Positions 46,549 to 57,580 are shown, counted from the first letter of the stretch. The stretch: 64,000 bases of DNA from an uncultured bacterium (GCA_949292215.1 CASEYW010000102.1:1-64000); one strand, 5' to 3'. The notes: generated by a model from the letters alone, not told the origin. Translations and numbers: made by a program.

Positions 46549-47270
46549 AACAGTTTTTGAAATCAAGTTTTTCCAATCCGCTTGCACCATTCATCCTGAT
46601 TTTCGCGCTGATTATTCTGACGACCCTGATCGTCTCCAATATCAAAAACTCCATGGAAACGGAAGCGGCAAAGGAAACGGAATTCGCGGCGAACCACAGT
46701 CTTCTTCTGGACTCCACTTCCTCCGCCGGCCTCCCGCCGGAAACGGAACCGAAGGACAATTCCAAACCGGATGTCCAGTTTCTCACGGCCGCGGCTCTCG
46801 CCGACTGGTCCAAAGGCAATTTCGATGCCGCAGAAGATAAATTCCGCACCATTCTGGTCTTCAATCCCAACAATCCCGTGGCGCTCTCCCATCTGGGAGC
46901 CCTTCTGCATCATCGAGGAGACTACAAAAATGCGGAGCTGATGTTCCGTCGGCAAACCCTCTTTTTCCCGAGCGATCCCAATGCACACATGAATCTTGGG
47001 ACGGTTCTTGCCAAACAGAATAAATTCAGCGAAGCAATCCGAGTTTCCAAACGCAGCCTGGAACTGGATCCATCCAATTCCGCAACCGCTCTGAACCTGG
47101 CAAAAATCCACTCCATGGCGAACAATAAACAAACCGCCATGGACTACTTCAAGCGCGCAGCAAACATCATGGGGCCCGGAATCGTGGAAGCGTCATGGGA
47201 TCCCGCTTTTGACAACATCAGAAACACCGCTGAGTTTAAAAGAATTGTCAAAGAAGCGGGAGAAAACTGA
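46545..47270 (+). CDS. Membrane-anchored TPR protein
   Basis: 241 residues overlapping the ATPase gene by ATGA. One N-terminal membrane helix (~13-32), then at least three TPR units from residue ~85 (G-N-F-D-A-A-E-D-K-F, G-D-Y-K-N-A-E-L-M-F, N-K-F-S-E-A-I-R). A scaffold or assembly role is likely; partner unknown. Confidence 0.8.
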   Translation: MKQFLKSSFSNPLAPFILIFALIILTTLIVSNIKNSMETEAAKETEFAANHSLLLDSTSSAGLPPETEPKDNSKPDVQFLTAAALADWSKGNFDAAEDKFRTILVFNPNNPVALSHLGALLHHRGDYKNAELMFRRQTLFFPSDPNAHMNLGTVLAKQNKFSEAIRVSKRSLELDPSNSATALNLAKIHSMANNKQTAMDYFKRAANIMGPGIVEASWDPAFDNIRNTAEFKRIVKEAGEN

Positions 47271-49216
47271 TGAGCATCATCAAAGTCCTGCCGGACCATG
47301 TCAGCAACAAGATTGCCGCGGGAGAGGTTATCGAACGCCCGGCGTCGGTCGTGAAAGAGCTTGTGGAAAACGCCCTCGACGCCCATGCAAAACGCATTTC
47401 CATACGGATTGAGCGGGCTGGACAACGCCTGATTTCCGTCTCCGATGACGGCGACGGCATGGACCACGACGATGCCATCCTCTGTTTCGAAGCCCATGCC
47501 ACCAGCAAAATAACCACCGAAGAAGATATCCTGCATATCCGCTCCTTCGGGTTCCGGGGAGAGGCCATGCCAAGCATCGCTTCGGTCTCCAGAATGACTG
47601 TCCGGACGCGGAAACGCGGTTCTCAGGAAGGAATTCAAGTCACTGTTCTCGGGGGCATTATGCAGGACACCCTTCCGGTCGGCTGCGCACCGGGAACGGA
47701 AACCACGGTACGGGATCTCTTCTTCAATATCCCCGCACGGAAAAAATTTCTGAAATCGAATTCCACCGAAGAGCGGCACATCACGGAGATCGTCTCACTG
47801 ATCTCTCTGGCGCATCCGGATGTTGCCTTCGAACTCTCCATGGACAACCGCACAATCATTTCCAGCGGAACCGGGGAGGATCTCATGCCGCGCATCCGTG
47901 ACATCTACGGACGCGACCTCGCCGACGCCATGGTTCCGGTCGAACACGAAACCGAACGCATCCGCATTCGGGGCTTTATCACAAAGCGGGGAGTCACCCG
48001 GCCGACAAGACAGGATCAAAGAATTTTTGTCAATGACCGTCCTGTCGAATCCCTCCCGATTTACCGGGGCATTAAAGAGGGTTGCGGCCCCATGCTCGAC
48101 AAGGGACGCTACCATCCCGCGGTCCTGTTTCTCTATCTGGATCCGGCGCTTGTGGACATCAATGTGCATCCGGCAAAACGGGAAGTCCGTTTCCGCAATG
48201 AATTCGAACTTGCCATGACGGTCCGGGATGCCGTTGCCGAAGCGCTCTCCGAAGCCGCACGCAGCGACAATACCTTTCTCATCCGGCCGTTCGGACAACC
48301 TGTACAAACCGTCCTTCCCCGGGAGGAATCGGAACCGGAAGAGTCCCACCCTCCGGAGATTCCGCTCCCGGACCGGAAAAACACGATCTCCGTTCCGTCC
48401 TCTCCGTCCACGGATTTCCGAACACAGCCGTTTTCTCCGCAGCCTGCCGCGCCACGCACCAGTTTTGACCGGATTCTGCTTGCAGCGAAAGTCGACTACC
48501 GGCCGATCGGCGTTCTTCAAGTCCGAACGGTTCCCGATCTCTTCCGTGAACAGGAAGACTCCGCATCGACGATCCGGGAAACACTCCGGGATTCCGTGAA
48601 TCCGGCAGATTCTGCACAATCCATTCCGCCTCCCCGCAGTTTTCCCGAACGCGGAGAGTTGAAGGTCCTCGGATTTTTCGAAAATGCCTACATCATCGCA
48701 ACAATGAAAGACAGTATCGTCCTGATTGATCAGCATGCTGCTCATGAACGCGTTCTTTATGAAAAACTGTTGAAAAAAAGCAGCGGCACACTCTCACAGA
48801 AACTGCTCATTCCCATTTCTCTGGACCTCTCCCGTGCAGAGTGCCGGTTCATCGAAAAGAATCATGAAATTTTCGAATCGCTGGGATTCGAGGTGGACAC
48901 GTTCGGAGAAAACACAGTCAAACTGAATGCAATTCCGGCAGCCATGCGCCAGGACAACGCCGGAGGTGTGTTCCAGGACATTCTCGCAAGGATCACGGAG
49001 GATGGGACGTTCTCCGGACGAACCGATGCACCAAAACTGGCACAGGCGGCTTGCAAAGCGGCGGTCAAGGCACATGACAAACTGAATATGGAAGAGTGCA
49101 CCGCTCTGCTGGATCAGATGGCACAATGCGATCTGCCCTTCTGCTGTCCGCACGGCAGACCGACCATCATCAACCTTTCCCGGAACGAAATCGAGCGACG
49201 GTTCGGCAGAAGATAA
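47270..49216 (+). CDS. mutL: DNA mismatch repair protein MutL
   Basis: 648 residues. GHKL ATPase motifs: E-L-V-E-N-A-L-D-A, D-D-G-D-G-M, T-S-K-I and G-F-R-G-E-A. After a Pro/Ser-rich linker (~340-450) the C-terminal domain keeps the endonuclease motif D-Q-H-A-A-H-E-R-V-L-Y-E (from residue 487), A-C-K-A-A-V-K-A and C-P-H-G-R-P, so it should be a nicking MutL rather than an E. coli-type one. Its ATG overlaps the TPR gene stop. Confidence 0.95.
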   Translation: MSIIKVLPDHVSNKIAAGEVIERPASVVKELVENALDAHAKRISIRIERAGQRLISVSDDGDGMDHDDAILCFEAHATSKITTEEDILHIRSFGFRGEAMPSIASVSRMTVRTRKRGSQEGIQVTVLGGIMQDTLPVGCAPGTETTVRDLFFNIPARKKFLKSNSTEERHITEIVSLISLAHPDVAFELSMDNRTIISSGTGEDLMPRIRDIYGRDLADAMVPVEHETERIRIRGFITKRGVTRPTRQDQRIFVNDRPVESLPIYRGIKEGCGPMLDKGRYHPAVLFLYLDPALVDINVHPAKREVRFRNEFELAMTVRDAVAEALSEAARSDNTFLIRPFGQPVQTVLPREESEPEESHPPEIPLPDRKNTISVPSSPSTDFRTQPFSPQPAAPRTSFDRILLAAKVDYRPIGVLQVRTVPDLFREQEDSASTIRETLRDSVNPADSAQSIPPPRSFPERGELKVLGFFENAYIIATMKDSIVLIDQHAAHERVLYEKLLKKSSGTLSQKLLIPISLDLSRAECRFIEKNHEIFESLGFEVDTFGENTVKLNAIPAAMRQDNAGGVFQDILARITEDGTFSGRTDAPKLAQAACKAAVKAHDKLNMEECTALLDQMAQCDLPFCCPHGRPTIINLSRNEIERRFGRR

Positions 49217-49284
49217 ATCCAGCCGGATTCCCCCCACAGAAAACGTCAAAAACTTAAATTTTGCCATTTTTTTTGGTTTCCCTA

Positions 49285-49313
49285 TTGACAAAAACAATGT
49301 TTTGTTCTATAAT
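49285..49313 (+). promoter_or_regulatory. Perfect consensus sigma70 promoter, module D
   Basis: TTGACA (49285-49290), exactly 17 nt, TATAAT (49308-49313). The spacer holds AAAAC-AAT-GTTTT, an inverted repeat. Confidence 0.88.
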
Positions 49314-49317
49314 TAGT

Positions 49318-49327
49318 TTAACGTTAA
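49318..49327 (+). promoter_or_regulatory. Palindromic LacI-type operator candidate
   Basis: TTAACGTTAA, a perfect 10-bp palindrome with central CG, lies over the expected start site, 27 nt before the LacI ATG. LacI-family operators often have a central CpG. Confidence 0.55.
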
Positions 49328-49354
49328 GGCAAATTAAAAAACACAGGTTTGTTT

Positions 49355-50389
49355 ATGGTAAAGCAGCGGATCAGTCTCAAAGATGTGGCGCAGAGAGTCG
49401 GGGTCTCGATGGTGACAGTTTCCGCCGCGGTGAACGGCAATGGACGTGTCGGCAGGGAGCTGGCGGAAAAAATACGGAAAGTCGCCCATGAAATGGGGTA
49501 TCGTCCAAACGCCGCTGCGCAGATCCTGAAGAATTCGCCGAAAGACCTCGGACTGCTGATCCTCGAAAAAACAGAATTGATCCGATCGAATGCCAGCATT
49601 CAAGACGCAATGATCCAATTCATGAAGCTGAGCCGGGAAAAATTCCGGCGCTGCCAGATGGAATGGTTCGATTCGCACAAATATCCGGATGAACTGCCGC
49701 ATATGCTCACCGATGGATTAATTGGCGGAGTCATCTGTTACGGCCATGCAGAGAATGCGCTTGCGGATTTTCTTGAAACATCCTCTACCATTCCGATCGT
49801 CCGCCTGGATGAACCAGGAGCCTACACCATTAATTCCGACATGATGGAAGGGGTCAGAAGAACCGTTCACTATCTGGCGGAATCCGGTCATCGCCGGATT
49901 GGAATGATCAACGGCAAACGTTTTCATGTATTTCAGCAGGCAAAAGCGGGATTCGAAACAGCTTTGAAAGAACGGAATCTTGATCTGTCCAACATCTGTT
50001 ACAGGGAAAATCAGCCGTTCGACAATTACCCGGGAGAAATTTATGAACTGGCGGATTATGTTCTCTCCTTCGGGGAAAAACGCCCCACGGCACTGCTGAT
50101 CGACTGCGCTCCGATTACAAAAGCCTTGATCTATGTCTTTCAAGAGAAAGGAATCAAGGTCCCGGAAGACCTCAGCATCGTCTGTTTCGGCAATATTGAC
50201 TGGGAAGCGAAAAACTTCATTCCCCCAATTTCCGGACTGGAATATTCTTATTACAAAATCATTTCCGCGGCAATGGATATGCTTCTGGATCTCATGAATC
50301 ACAACGAACCGCCGATGAAAAAAATCTCCATCGTCCCGGAACTGACCATTCGGAATTCCGTAAAAAAATTAAAATATACCACAGAATAA
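49355..50389 (+). CDS. LacI-family transcriptional regulator, module D
   Basis: 344 residues from ATG 49355. [25 protein letters not shown] and hinge N-A-A-A-Q-I-L, then a periplasmic-binding-type sensor ([16 protein letters not shown]). First gene of an operon with a pilin (13 nt later) and two very large exported GH-like proteins. Confidence 0.93.
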   Translation: MVKQRISLKDVAQRVGVSMVTVSAAVNGNGRVGRELAEKIRKVAHEMGYRPNAAAQILKNSPKDLGLLILEKTELIRSNASIQDAMIQFMKLSREKFRRCQMEWFDSHKYPDELPHMLTDGLIGGVICYGHAENALADFLETSSTIPIVRLDEPGAYTINSDMMEGVRRTVHYLAESGHRRIGMINGKRFHVFQQAKAGFETALKERNLDLSNICYRENQPFDNYPGEIYELADYVLSFGEKRPTALLIDCAPITKALIYVFQEKGIKVPEDLSIVCFGNIDWEAKNFIPPISGLEYSYYKIISAAMDMLLDLMNHNEPPMKKISIVPELTIRNSVKKLKYTTE

Positions 50390-50402
50390 GAAGGAGAATC
50401 CC

Positions 50403-51125
50403 ATGAAACAGAATCAAACAAATCTCTTATCCGCCGTATCAAACTCGCTGCGGAATACGCAATGGAAAGGACGGGAATATTTCACATTGATAGAACTTCT
50501 TGTTGTGATAGCAATTATTGCGATTCTTGCATCCATTCTTCTGCCCGCATTGAACAGCGCAAGGGAATCCGCACGGAAAATCGAATGTATCAACAATATG
50601 CGCCAACTGAACCAGTGTGTCATGCAATACGGGATGGAGCATGAAGATATCATCATGCTTTCCATTACACCGGATTCCTCGATGGTAAAATGGCAGCATG
50701 TGCTCAAAATCCTCGGATATTTCAAAGGTTTTCCATACAATCCGGAACCGACGGTCGGGGATAAAACCTATTCGCCTAAAATCATCACCTGCCCGTCATG
50801 GGATAAAGACTCCTGGAGCTATGGAGGTGTAACAGGAAAATATGGAAGAGTGGATTACTACTTCTTTTACGCTTTGAATGAACATCTTGCCCCGGTATCC
50901 GGCACACCCAATAAAATTACAAAGTATAAAACACCGAGCAGGACTATGATTATGACCGAGGTGGACGGACCCTATTGCTGTATCGCCACATGGGCAATGG
51001 ACAGAGCCAGATATCGGCATTCGCTTGCCACCAATGCCGTCATGCTCGACGGTCATGCCGAAACACGGAAATATCCCCTGCCACCCAACGCCAGCCCGAA
51101 GTTTTTCTGGACAGGAAGTTATTGA
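50403..51125 (+). CDS. Prepilin-type pseudopilin, module D
   Basis: 240 residues; RBS AAGGAG. Long 26-residue leader, then [20 protein letters not shown] with Glu at +5, preceded by Tyr rather than Gly. The C-terminus has a full H-X9-DG motif ([14 protein letters not shown]). It sits between the LacI gene and the first GH-like gene (49 nt). Confidence 0.9.
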   Translation: MKQNQTNLLSAVSNSLRNTQWKGREYFTLIELLVVIAIIAILASILLPALNSARESARKIECINNMRQLNQCVMQYGMEHEDIIMLSITPDSSMVKWQHVLKILGYFKGFPYNPEPTVGDKTYSPKIITCPSWDKDSWSYGGVTGKYGRVDYYFFYALNEHLAPVSGTPNKITKYKTPSRTMIMTEVDGPYCCIATWAMDRARYRHSLATNAVMLDGHAETRKYPLPPNASPKFFWTGSY

Positions 51126-51174
51126 AACGGGTTACTGTACAACCATGCAAAGATAAGAAAATCAAGGAACTGCA

Positions 51175-54100
51175 ATGAAACACATTTTCCGGATGCTCCT
51201 TCTGCTTCCCGCGCTTGCCATGGCGGAAAACCTGACGGATTCCACCCTTCTGCTGACCGACCAGGTGAAAATCAACGGAGGGAAATCGTTCTCTCTTGCC
51301 GCGCCCCCGAAAAACGGAGTCCATCAATGGCAGACACGGACACCACATGCGCGGAAAGAGGAAATTCTCATTTCTTTTCCTTATGAAAACGGCATTCTGC
51401 TGGAGCGAATTCAGGCAAACGCAAGAATGGAGTACCCCCAGAACGTGGAACTCCAAGTCTGGGACGGAAAAAAATGGACCGTGAAAGCCAATGCCGCCTC
51501 TCTGCACTTCACCTTCAAACCGGCGCTTCCGGCTCTTGCCCTCAAATTCATCTGTACCGGCATGGGAAAACGCGATCATGAGCCCTTCTATTACAATAAC
51601 TGGAAGATCGAAGGAACCGCCGCCGGACGGAAACTTCCCGTCAGCGGATCTCTGACTCTGACAACGAACGCTGAGGACAATGTCTTCAACCTGCCCTCCC
51701 CCGTCACAGCGGAGTGCAAAGTAACAAATCCGGATGGAACAGCGGATGAGTTTCAGGCGGAAATTCGTTACCGCAACTACATCGGAGAATCAATCGCCCC
51801 ACGGGAAATCCGGACTTTTTCCCTGAAATCCGGGGAAACGCGTACCATCCCGATCCAGATTCAACTCAAACAGCAGGGACCACTTGTTGTCGAGGTGTAT
51901 CTGTCAAAGGGCAGAACGCGTCAGCTCATTGCGGCACAAGGACTTCTGCTCGGAGTACGCGATCCAGAACTGGCATCCGGAGAAGCCGCTCCCGAACCGT
52001 ACCGTTCACCCGCCATGAAACGGGGCGAACGCATCCGTTCCTGGCAGGAACGCCATGCCGCGGACGGCTCCCTCTGGGGTGCGGATGCCACCCAGGTGAT
52101 CCTCTTTTCCGGACGCCGCATCCAGCCGCTCTTCTTCGAAAAAATGCAGGAGGCCGGCGCGGAAATTCTGATGACCTATCTGACCCATCACGATTTCGAA
52201 CCTCTGCCCGGAGTCTACAATTTTGCGGCGTTCGATCACATGGTTGAAGAAGCGGGAAAGCATCATCTCGGACTCGAAATGGGGCTCTGGTGCTGGGACT
52301 TCAACGGACCCTCACAGTTCTGGCTCAAAGATGAGGTCATGCGACAGCGCGACGGTTCCATCGGCACTCGCTGGGCACGAATGCTGAGCCTCTTTTCCGG
52401 CAAGGCTCAGAAACATGCCAGACGCGCACTGGAAGTGATGATCCAGCGATATCGGAATGCTCCGGAGGTCATCGCCTGGCTTCCACATCCCTACGGAATG
52501 GTCGATCACGACGGCCACGGCATCTTCGATTTCCATCCGGAAGCCCTTGCCGCATGGAAAACGTATCTTCAGGGAAGGTATGGAACGATCGCCGCACTGA
52601 ACCGGAGCTACGGAAAAAACTATACGTCATTTGACGCCGTTCCCGTCCCGGAACCCCAATACAGAGAACTGGAAAAGAAAAAAAAGTGGCGGGAAGCTGT
52701 TTCCGTGGTCGACATGTCTCCCGGCTGGGAGGATTATCTTGATTTTTACCATTCCCGGCTGCGGGAAGTCCGCAGGACAATGACAGAGATCCTCCGCACC
52801 AACGATTCCAAACGCGCGGTCAGCGGAATGAATGCAACCGGAGGGGTCGGACTTGCAGACGCCACCTTTGCCGATTTTGCCCGCAACCGGGCATTCTACG
52901 GAGATCAGGGAATCAATCAGACACACTATGTCCGGCGTCTTGTCGCCCGGCAGCGTTACGGACTCGACCTGCGGCACGAGGACATCGCACCGGTCACAAT
53001 CGGACGCAACAACTTTACCCGGGAAAACATCCATGACCGCATCGACTGGGATATGTTCCAGCTGACGGCAATCGGCGTGGCGCATTTCAACTATGTCTTC
53101 GCGGTCTGGACGGACAGCCCCTTCTGGGACCGTCTGTTCTCCAATCCCCGGGCAAAAGCCCTCTGCAAAGAAGCGGAACAGATGGAAGCCGATACGATCC
53201 CCGCCGGATATTTCCATTCATTCACGACCGATGTCCGCCTCGGCCGCTACAACTATCAGGGAATCTCCCTGTTCCGCTGGTGGACCATGAATGCCATCAG
53301 TGCTCAGATGCTGAAACCGGGCAGGTACGTCGAACTCTTTTCCGATGCGTGTGATCTGACCCCGCTTTCCGGGCTGCGCTGTGTCTTTGACGACGGCTCC
53401 CGCGTTATGCCTCCCGCAGCCGTTGCAGCACTCACGGAATTTGTGAAAAACGGAGGCAATCTCCTGATCTTCAATGTCACCAATGAATATACACTGGGAC
53501 ATCCCGGCAGGAACTATCAACTGCTCAAAAATCTCGGCTATCCGGAGCCCGATGCACTCTCGCAACGCTCTTTCGGAAATGCGGAAATCCAATTTACCGC
53601 CGGAAACGGAGTCTTCCACACACTCAAGACACTTCCGGTTCACGACTATTCCAAACTCACGGTACCCGAAGGCGGCAACGTGCTCGGTACCATCGCCGGG
53701 ATTCCGGCGGCTGTCACGTGGAACTTCGGACGGGGAAAGGTCGTACTCCTCGCCGGACTTCCCGGCTGTAATTATGAACCGGCCGTCGCAGCGCTTGCCG
53801 ATGAGCCGGATGCAAAAAAACGAGCTCTTCTTTCCGGCGATTACTGGAAACGTTCGGAACCGGAACTCGGCGCTGTCTGGGGAACGCTGCTTGCAGACTG
53901 GATGGCCTTTGCCGGCATCAAACCTTCCTATCATCTGACCGGCAGCTGCCGTACTCTGATGCGGAAAGCTCCCGGCAAGTACCTGGTTTACCTGTATACG
54001 GAACAGGAAGAATCTCCGCGCTTGAATCTCTACGGAATTTCCGGAAGATGGCGCGTCACCAGGGAAACTCTCGACAAATGCGGAGATTCCTATGAGGTCG

Positions 54101-54195
54101 ATGGAAAATTCCTCGGATCTCCCGGTCTGCAGCTCGGGAGAATCCCGGCGAAACGCTTCATGGCTGTCCGGCTGGAAAAGATCAATCCCCATTAA
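51175..54195 (+). CDS. Secreted GH42-like barrel protein, module D
   Basis: 1006 residues with a signal peptide (MKHIFRMLLLLPALAMAE). Residues ~25-140 form a sandwich domain, ~150-270 an Ig-like region, then a GH42-like barrel (F-E-P-L-P-G-V-Y-N-F, later F-H-P-E-A-L-A-A-W-K-T-Y-L) and a trimerisation-like domain. Where GH-A enzymes carry N-E, this has V-I-A-W-L-P-H-P-Y-G, with no Glu. A conserved R-H-E-D remains where the nucleophile strand would be. It may be an altered-mechanism enzyme or a binding protein. Its partner follows 19 nt later. Confidence 0.7.
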   Translation: MKHIFRMLLLLPALAMAENLTDSTLLLTDQVKINGGKSFSLAAPPKNGVHQWQTRTPHARKEEILISFPYENGILLERIQANARMEYPQNVELQVWDGKKWTVKANAASLHFTFKPALPALALKFICTGMGKRDHEPFYYNNWKIEGTAAGRKLPVSGSLTLTTNAEDNVFNLPSPVTAECKVTNPDGTADEFQAEIRYRNYIGESIAPREIRTFSLKSGETRTIPIQIQLKQQGPLVVEVYLSKGRTRQLIAAQGLLLGVRDPELASGEAAPEPYRSPAMKRGERIRSWQERHAADGSLWGADATQVILFSGRRIQPLFFEKMQEAGAEILMTYLTHHDFEPLPGVYNFAAFDHMVEEAGKHHLGLEMGLWCWDFNGPSQFWLKDEVMRQRDGSIGTRWARMLSLFSGKAQKHARRALEVMIQRYRNAPEVIAWLPHPYGMVDHDGHGIFDFHPEALAAWKTYLQGRYGTIAALNRSYGKNYTSFDAVPVPEPQYRELEKKKKWREAVSVVDMSPGWEDYLDFYHSRLREVRRTMTEILRTNDSKRAVSGMNATGGVGLADATFADFARNRAFYGDQGINQTHYVRRLVARQRYGLDLRHEDIAPVTIGRNNFTRENIHDRIDWDMFQLTAIGVAHFNYVFAVWTDSPFWDRLFSNPRAKALCKEAEQMEADTIPAGYFHSFTTDVRLGRYNYQGISLFRWWTMNAISAQMLKPGRYVELFSDACDLTPLSGLRCVFDDGSRVMPPAAVAALTEFVKNGGNLLIFNVTNEYTLGHPGRNYQLLKNLGYPEPDALSQRSFGNAEIQFTAGNGVFHTLKTLPVHDYSKLTVPEGGNVLGTIAGIPAAVTWNFGRGKVVLLAGLPGCNYEPAVAALADEPDAKKRALLSGDYWKRSEPELGAVWGTLLADWMAFAGIKPSYHLTGSCRTLMRKAPGKYLVYLYTEQEESPRLNLYGISGRWRVTRETLDKCGDSYEVDGKFLGSPGLQLGRIPAKRFMAVRLEKINPH

Positions 54196-54214
54196 AAACG
54201 GAAAGTATTCTGTC

Positions 54215-57200
54215 ATGAGAAAAACAACGCTTCTCTCACTTCTGTTGCCGACGGCTGTAATCCTGTCATCGAACGCGGAAGTCCTGCCGCTGAAACTGGT
54301 AAAATCTCCGGTGGAAATCCGGGAATTCATTCCGGATGCTCAGATCTCCGCTTTGAAACCGGGAACGGAACTCCGGGGCATCCGAGGCAGGACCGTGGAA
54401 AAACAGCTTCCAGGACAACCGCAAAAACTGACCGTCTTCCATACAGTGAAAGCTGTCGGAAAAGGGCTTGCCTGCGGCATGAGAAACACAATCCCGGTCG
54501 ATATCGACCGCACTTATAAAATCCAGGTCACTTATGCAAGCGGAATCGAAGGCGTGAAACTGGAAGTTCACTCCTACGGCTTCGGAACATGGGGCGACAC
54601 GGTCGGAGTGAAACGCTTCTCTCTCCCTGTGAGCAAAGAACTGAAAACATGCGAATTCCGCTATCAGCCAGCACCCGGTGCAATCTGCGCGGGACTCTGG
54701 TTTTCCGCACCGAAAAAGTCCGCGGGAGAATTCCATCTGGCCCGCTTTTCCATGACCGGCTACGGCTGGGGAGGACTCCCCCCTCAGAAACCGACAGCAA
54801 ACGCAGATTATCTCGTCAGCCGTGATGTCAGAAACAGTAAACCGATCCATTCCCTGTACCACGGACCAAAGAGCCAAATGCTGTTCCGGCGCAATGAACT
54901 CTCCGGATTCGGTGCAATCCGGATCCCGCTCGGGGCGATGCTACCAGCCGAAAAAGGCAACTACAAAATAGATCTCATCCTCCGGGAACTTGGCAAAGGG
55001 CCCGTCAGAAAACAATACTCGGGAGGGATTGAACTGAAAGACGACTCTCTGCCGGAACTTGCCGTCGATCTCGGCATCCCCGATCGCTCACAGGAACTCC
55101 ATTATAAAACATGGAATGCAGACGGCAAACTCATCCGCAACGATTTTCTCATCCTCCGGAAATTCAGCCGAACACCACTGAAGGACGGACGTGCCTATCA
55201 ACAGATGGCAGCCGTGGAAGAGGCATCACCATCCGGATTCCTGACTATCAACGCCGGGAAGGAGAAAATCAGGACCTTCGCTCCGCAGACGCTCCTGAGC
55301 GCCGCAGTCTCTGTCGGCAGCCCTGCCAGAGACTCGGTTCTGGATGTCAAAATCCGCGACTTTACCGGAACCATTCTGAAGACGGAACAAAGAAAGATCC
55401 CATCGGGAAAAAACGGAAGCCTGAAAGTGGAAGCAAAGGTTCCGGTACCGGAAGTCTATGAGATCTGCGCGGAACTGAAAGACAACTCAGGAACACTTCT
55501 GGATTCCTCGGTTCTCCAGATCGGATACAAGGCTCCGGTACAGCCGTTTACAAGGCCGTCCCATCCGGAAGTCTACTTCTCGGAAGAACTCGCGACCCCT
55601 TCCGAACGCTATGCCGGAAGTGCCATGAATACGGTAAAACGTTATGTTGCCGCAGCCAGGAAACACGGCAGCACAGTTGCTGGATTCGGGATCGACATCG
55701 CCTCCTTCAATCCACTGCCGGGAGTTTACCGGTTTGCGGAACTGGACAGACGAATTGCAGAAGCAACACGCCTCGGACTGAAAAGCGAGATTTATCTGCA
55801 CCTTCATGGAGCGTGGGTTCCCTATGCCGACTATGAACAGCCTGTCGATCAGAACGGCATTCGCGACAATGTTCCTTCCATTGCATCGGACGCGGTCCGC
55901 CAGGTGGTCGGAGATGCCTTTGCCGCACTCGGAGCCTATTTCCGCGGCAATCCGGATGTGGTCGGTTTCGGTCACTGGGGACCGTTTTTCGACTGGTATT
56001 ACCGCGACGGCAACGGCAGGCATTACGACTATTCTCCAAGCGCCCTTGCCCAATGGAAGCAATTTTCCGGAGGAATGGAACCCCCCAGGACTTTCCGCAA
56101 AGAGACCGATCTTTCGCCGCAGTGGCGGAAATGGGCGGAGTTCCGTTCCTTTCTGATGCACCGCTGGCTGATCGAAACCGTCGGAGAAAAACTCCGCGGC
56201 TACGAGAAGGAACGCCCTCTGTTCGCCTATACGATGGCGGGCGGACTTGGCGATGTCGAACTTCTCTGGCCCGAATTCAAACGACTGAATATGTTCCCCG
56301 CTCATGGTGGTTCCGATTCCTGGGACATTCCGCGACATCTGGAATTGGCGGCGCAGCGGGGATTGATTTTCCGCCATGAATCGGTTGCAGCACCGGAACG
56401 GCATGTGCTGTATGTCGATCCCCAGATTGTACACGGACTCCAGGGAGGAGTCTCCAACGGCAGCCGTCCTTTCTGGAACATTGCATGGAATATCGGATTC
56501 AATGTCACGGCAGACAATCCCGGTGTTCAGGCGGCTCTGGAACGGAGAAAACTGCTGCTGGAACTCGTCCGGCAGATGTACCGGGAACAATACGAGCGCG
56601 ATCCCATCCGCTGGGCACAACTCTACAGTTGGGACAAAATGATGCTGAAAGTGAAAAATTTTCAATGGAATGCCCTCGGTTCCGATCTCTTCGCCGGAAA
56701 CCGCTGCGAACACCTTTCCAGCGAAGCGGTCAGTGACAGAACTCCGCTGGAAAACTGGAAAAAATATCCGCTGATTGCAGCGTTTACCCCGGGAGTCTGG
56801 ACACCCGAAACCGTGGAAATCATGAAACAGTATCTGAAACAGGGCGGAACCCTGAGTCTGATCCTGAGTGATGACAATGACGGAAAAGCCGTCCGCGACG
56901 CCTTCGGCATCAAAGTCTCTGGAAAAGGGAAAAAGCGCATCTCCGGATGCTGCAACGGGTCCATATTTCCACGTACCCGCACCGTTGTGCTTGACTGTAC
57001 AGCGGAGTACCGGCTGCCCGCTGACTTCTCTCCGCTGCTGACTGACAAGAACGGTTCCCCAGCTGCCTGGCAAACCCGGTATGGAAAGGGACACCTCCTC
57101 CTGTTTGCCGGAACAATCAACCATTCCAAAAGCAAAGGTTATCTGGAAGATCTTCTCAAGAGCGTCGGCTTGAAACGGAAAATTCAGCTTTCCATGGGAA

Positions 57201-57580
57201 AACCGGAACAATCCCTGATGGGAATTGAATTTCGGAATCCCAAAGGAGAGGTCATGGTCTGGTTTTACAACTCTTTGCTTTGGAACGGATACAGCAGATT
57301 GTATGCCCGGGTGGCATCCCGGCCTCCCACCTGGGATGGAGTGGCTGAAGTCACCGGCAGATCCCCTGTAAAACTCCGCTACTTCGCTCCGGAAGCCGGG
57401 CGTTTCCATGTAGACCGCTGGAATGCAGGCACCTGGGAACCACTGGGAATCCATACATCAGAACAACTTGCAAAAGAAGGTGTTACAACAGAACTTGCAC
57501 CGGGGGAAAATGGGATCATCCGCTTCCGGCAGATCAAGCAACAGGAGCAAAAAGCAACAGCATACAGCCAACCTCTCTGA
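54215..57580 (+). CDS. Secreted GH-like barrel protein, paralogue of the previous gene
   Basis: 1121 residues from ATG 54215, signal peptide ending near S-S-N-A-E. N-terminal sandwich domains (~25-230 and ~290-460) precede a barrel with N-P-L-P-G-V-Y-R-F and S-P-S-A-L-A-Q-W-K-Q-F, like its neighbour. The acid/base position reads V-V-G-F-G-H-W-G-P-F-F, again without N-E, while F-R-H-E-S-V matches the neighbour's R-H-E. Last gene of module D; a stem-loop follows at 57676. Confidence 0.7.
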   Translation: MRKTTLLSLLLPTAVILSSNAEVLPLKLVKSPVEIREFIPDAQISALKPGTELRGIRGRTVEKQLPGQPQKLTVFHTVKAVGKGLACGMRNTIPVDIDRTYKIQVTYASGIEGVKLEVHSYGFGTWGDTVGVKRFSLPVSKELKTCEFRYQPAPGAICAGLWFSAPKKSAGEFHLARFSMTGYGWGGLPPQKPTANADYLVSRDVRNSKPIHSLYHGPKSQMLFRRNELSGFGAIRIPLGAMLPAEKGNYKIDLILRELGKGPVRKQYSGGIELKDDSLPELAVDLGIPDRSQELHYKTWNADGKLIRNDFLILRKFSRTPLKDGRAYQQMAAVEEASPSGFLTINAGKEKIRTFAPQTLLSAAVSVGSPARDSVLDVKIRDFTGTILKTEQRKIPSGKNGSLKVEAKVPVPEVYEICAELKDNSGTLLDSSVLQIGYKAPVQPFTRPSHPEVYFSEELATPSERYAGSAMNTVKRYVAAARKHGSTVAGFGIDIASFNPLPGVYRFAELDRRIAEATRLGLKSEIYLHLHGAWVPYADYEQPVDQNGIRDNVPSIASDAVRQVVGDAFAALGAYFRGNPDVVGFGHWGPFFDWYYRDGNGRHYDYSPSALAQWKQFSGGMEPPRTFRKETDLSPQWRKWAEFRSFLMHRWLIETVGEKLRGYEKERPLFAYTMAGGLGDVELLWPEFKRLNMFPAHGGSDSWDIPRHLELAAQRGLIFRHESVAAPERHVLYVDPQIVHGLQGGVSNGSRPFWNIAWNIGFNVTADNPGVQAALERRKLLLELVRQMYREQYERDPIRWAQLYSWDKMMLKVKNFQWNALGSDLFAGNRCEHLSSEAVSDRTPLENWKKYPLIAAFTPGVWTPETVEIMKQYLKQGGTLSLILSDDNDGKAVRDAFGIKVSGKGKKRISGCCNGSIFPRTRTVVLDCTAEYRLPADFSPLLTDKNGSPAAWQTRYGKGHLLLFAGTINHSKSKGYLEDLLKSVGLKRKIQLSMGKPEQSLMGIEFRNPKGEVMVWFYNSLLWNGYSRLYARVASRPPTWDGVAEVTGRSPVKLRYFAPEAGRFHVDRWNAGTWEPLGIHTSEQLAKEGVTTELAPGENGIIRFRQIKQQEQKATAYSQPL

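Noticed and set aside
55487-57454. 655-codon open frame antisense to the second module D GH-like gene
   Set aside because: Mirror of a signal-peptide-bearing coding gene; composition is atypical and no motif was seen.
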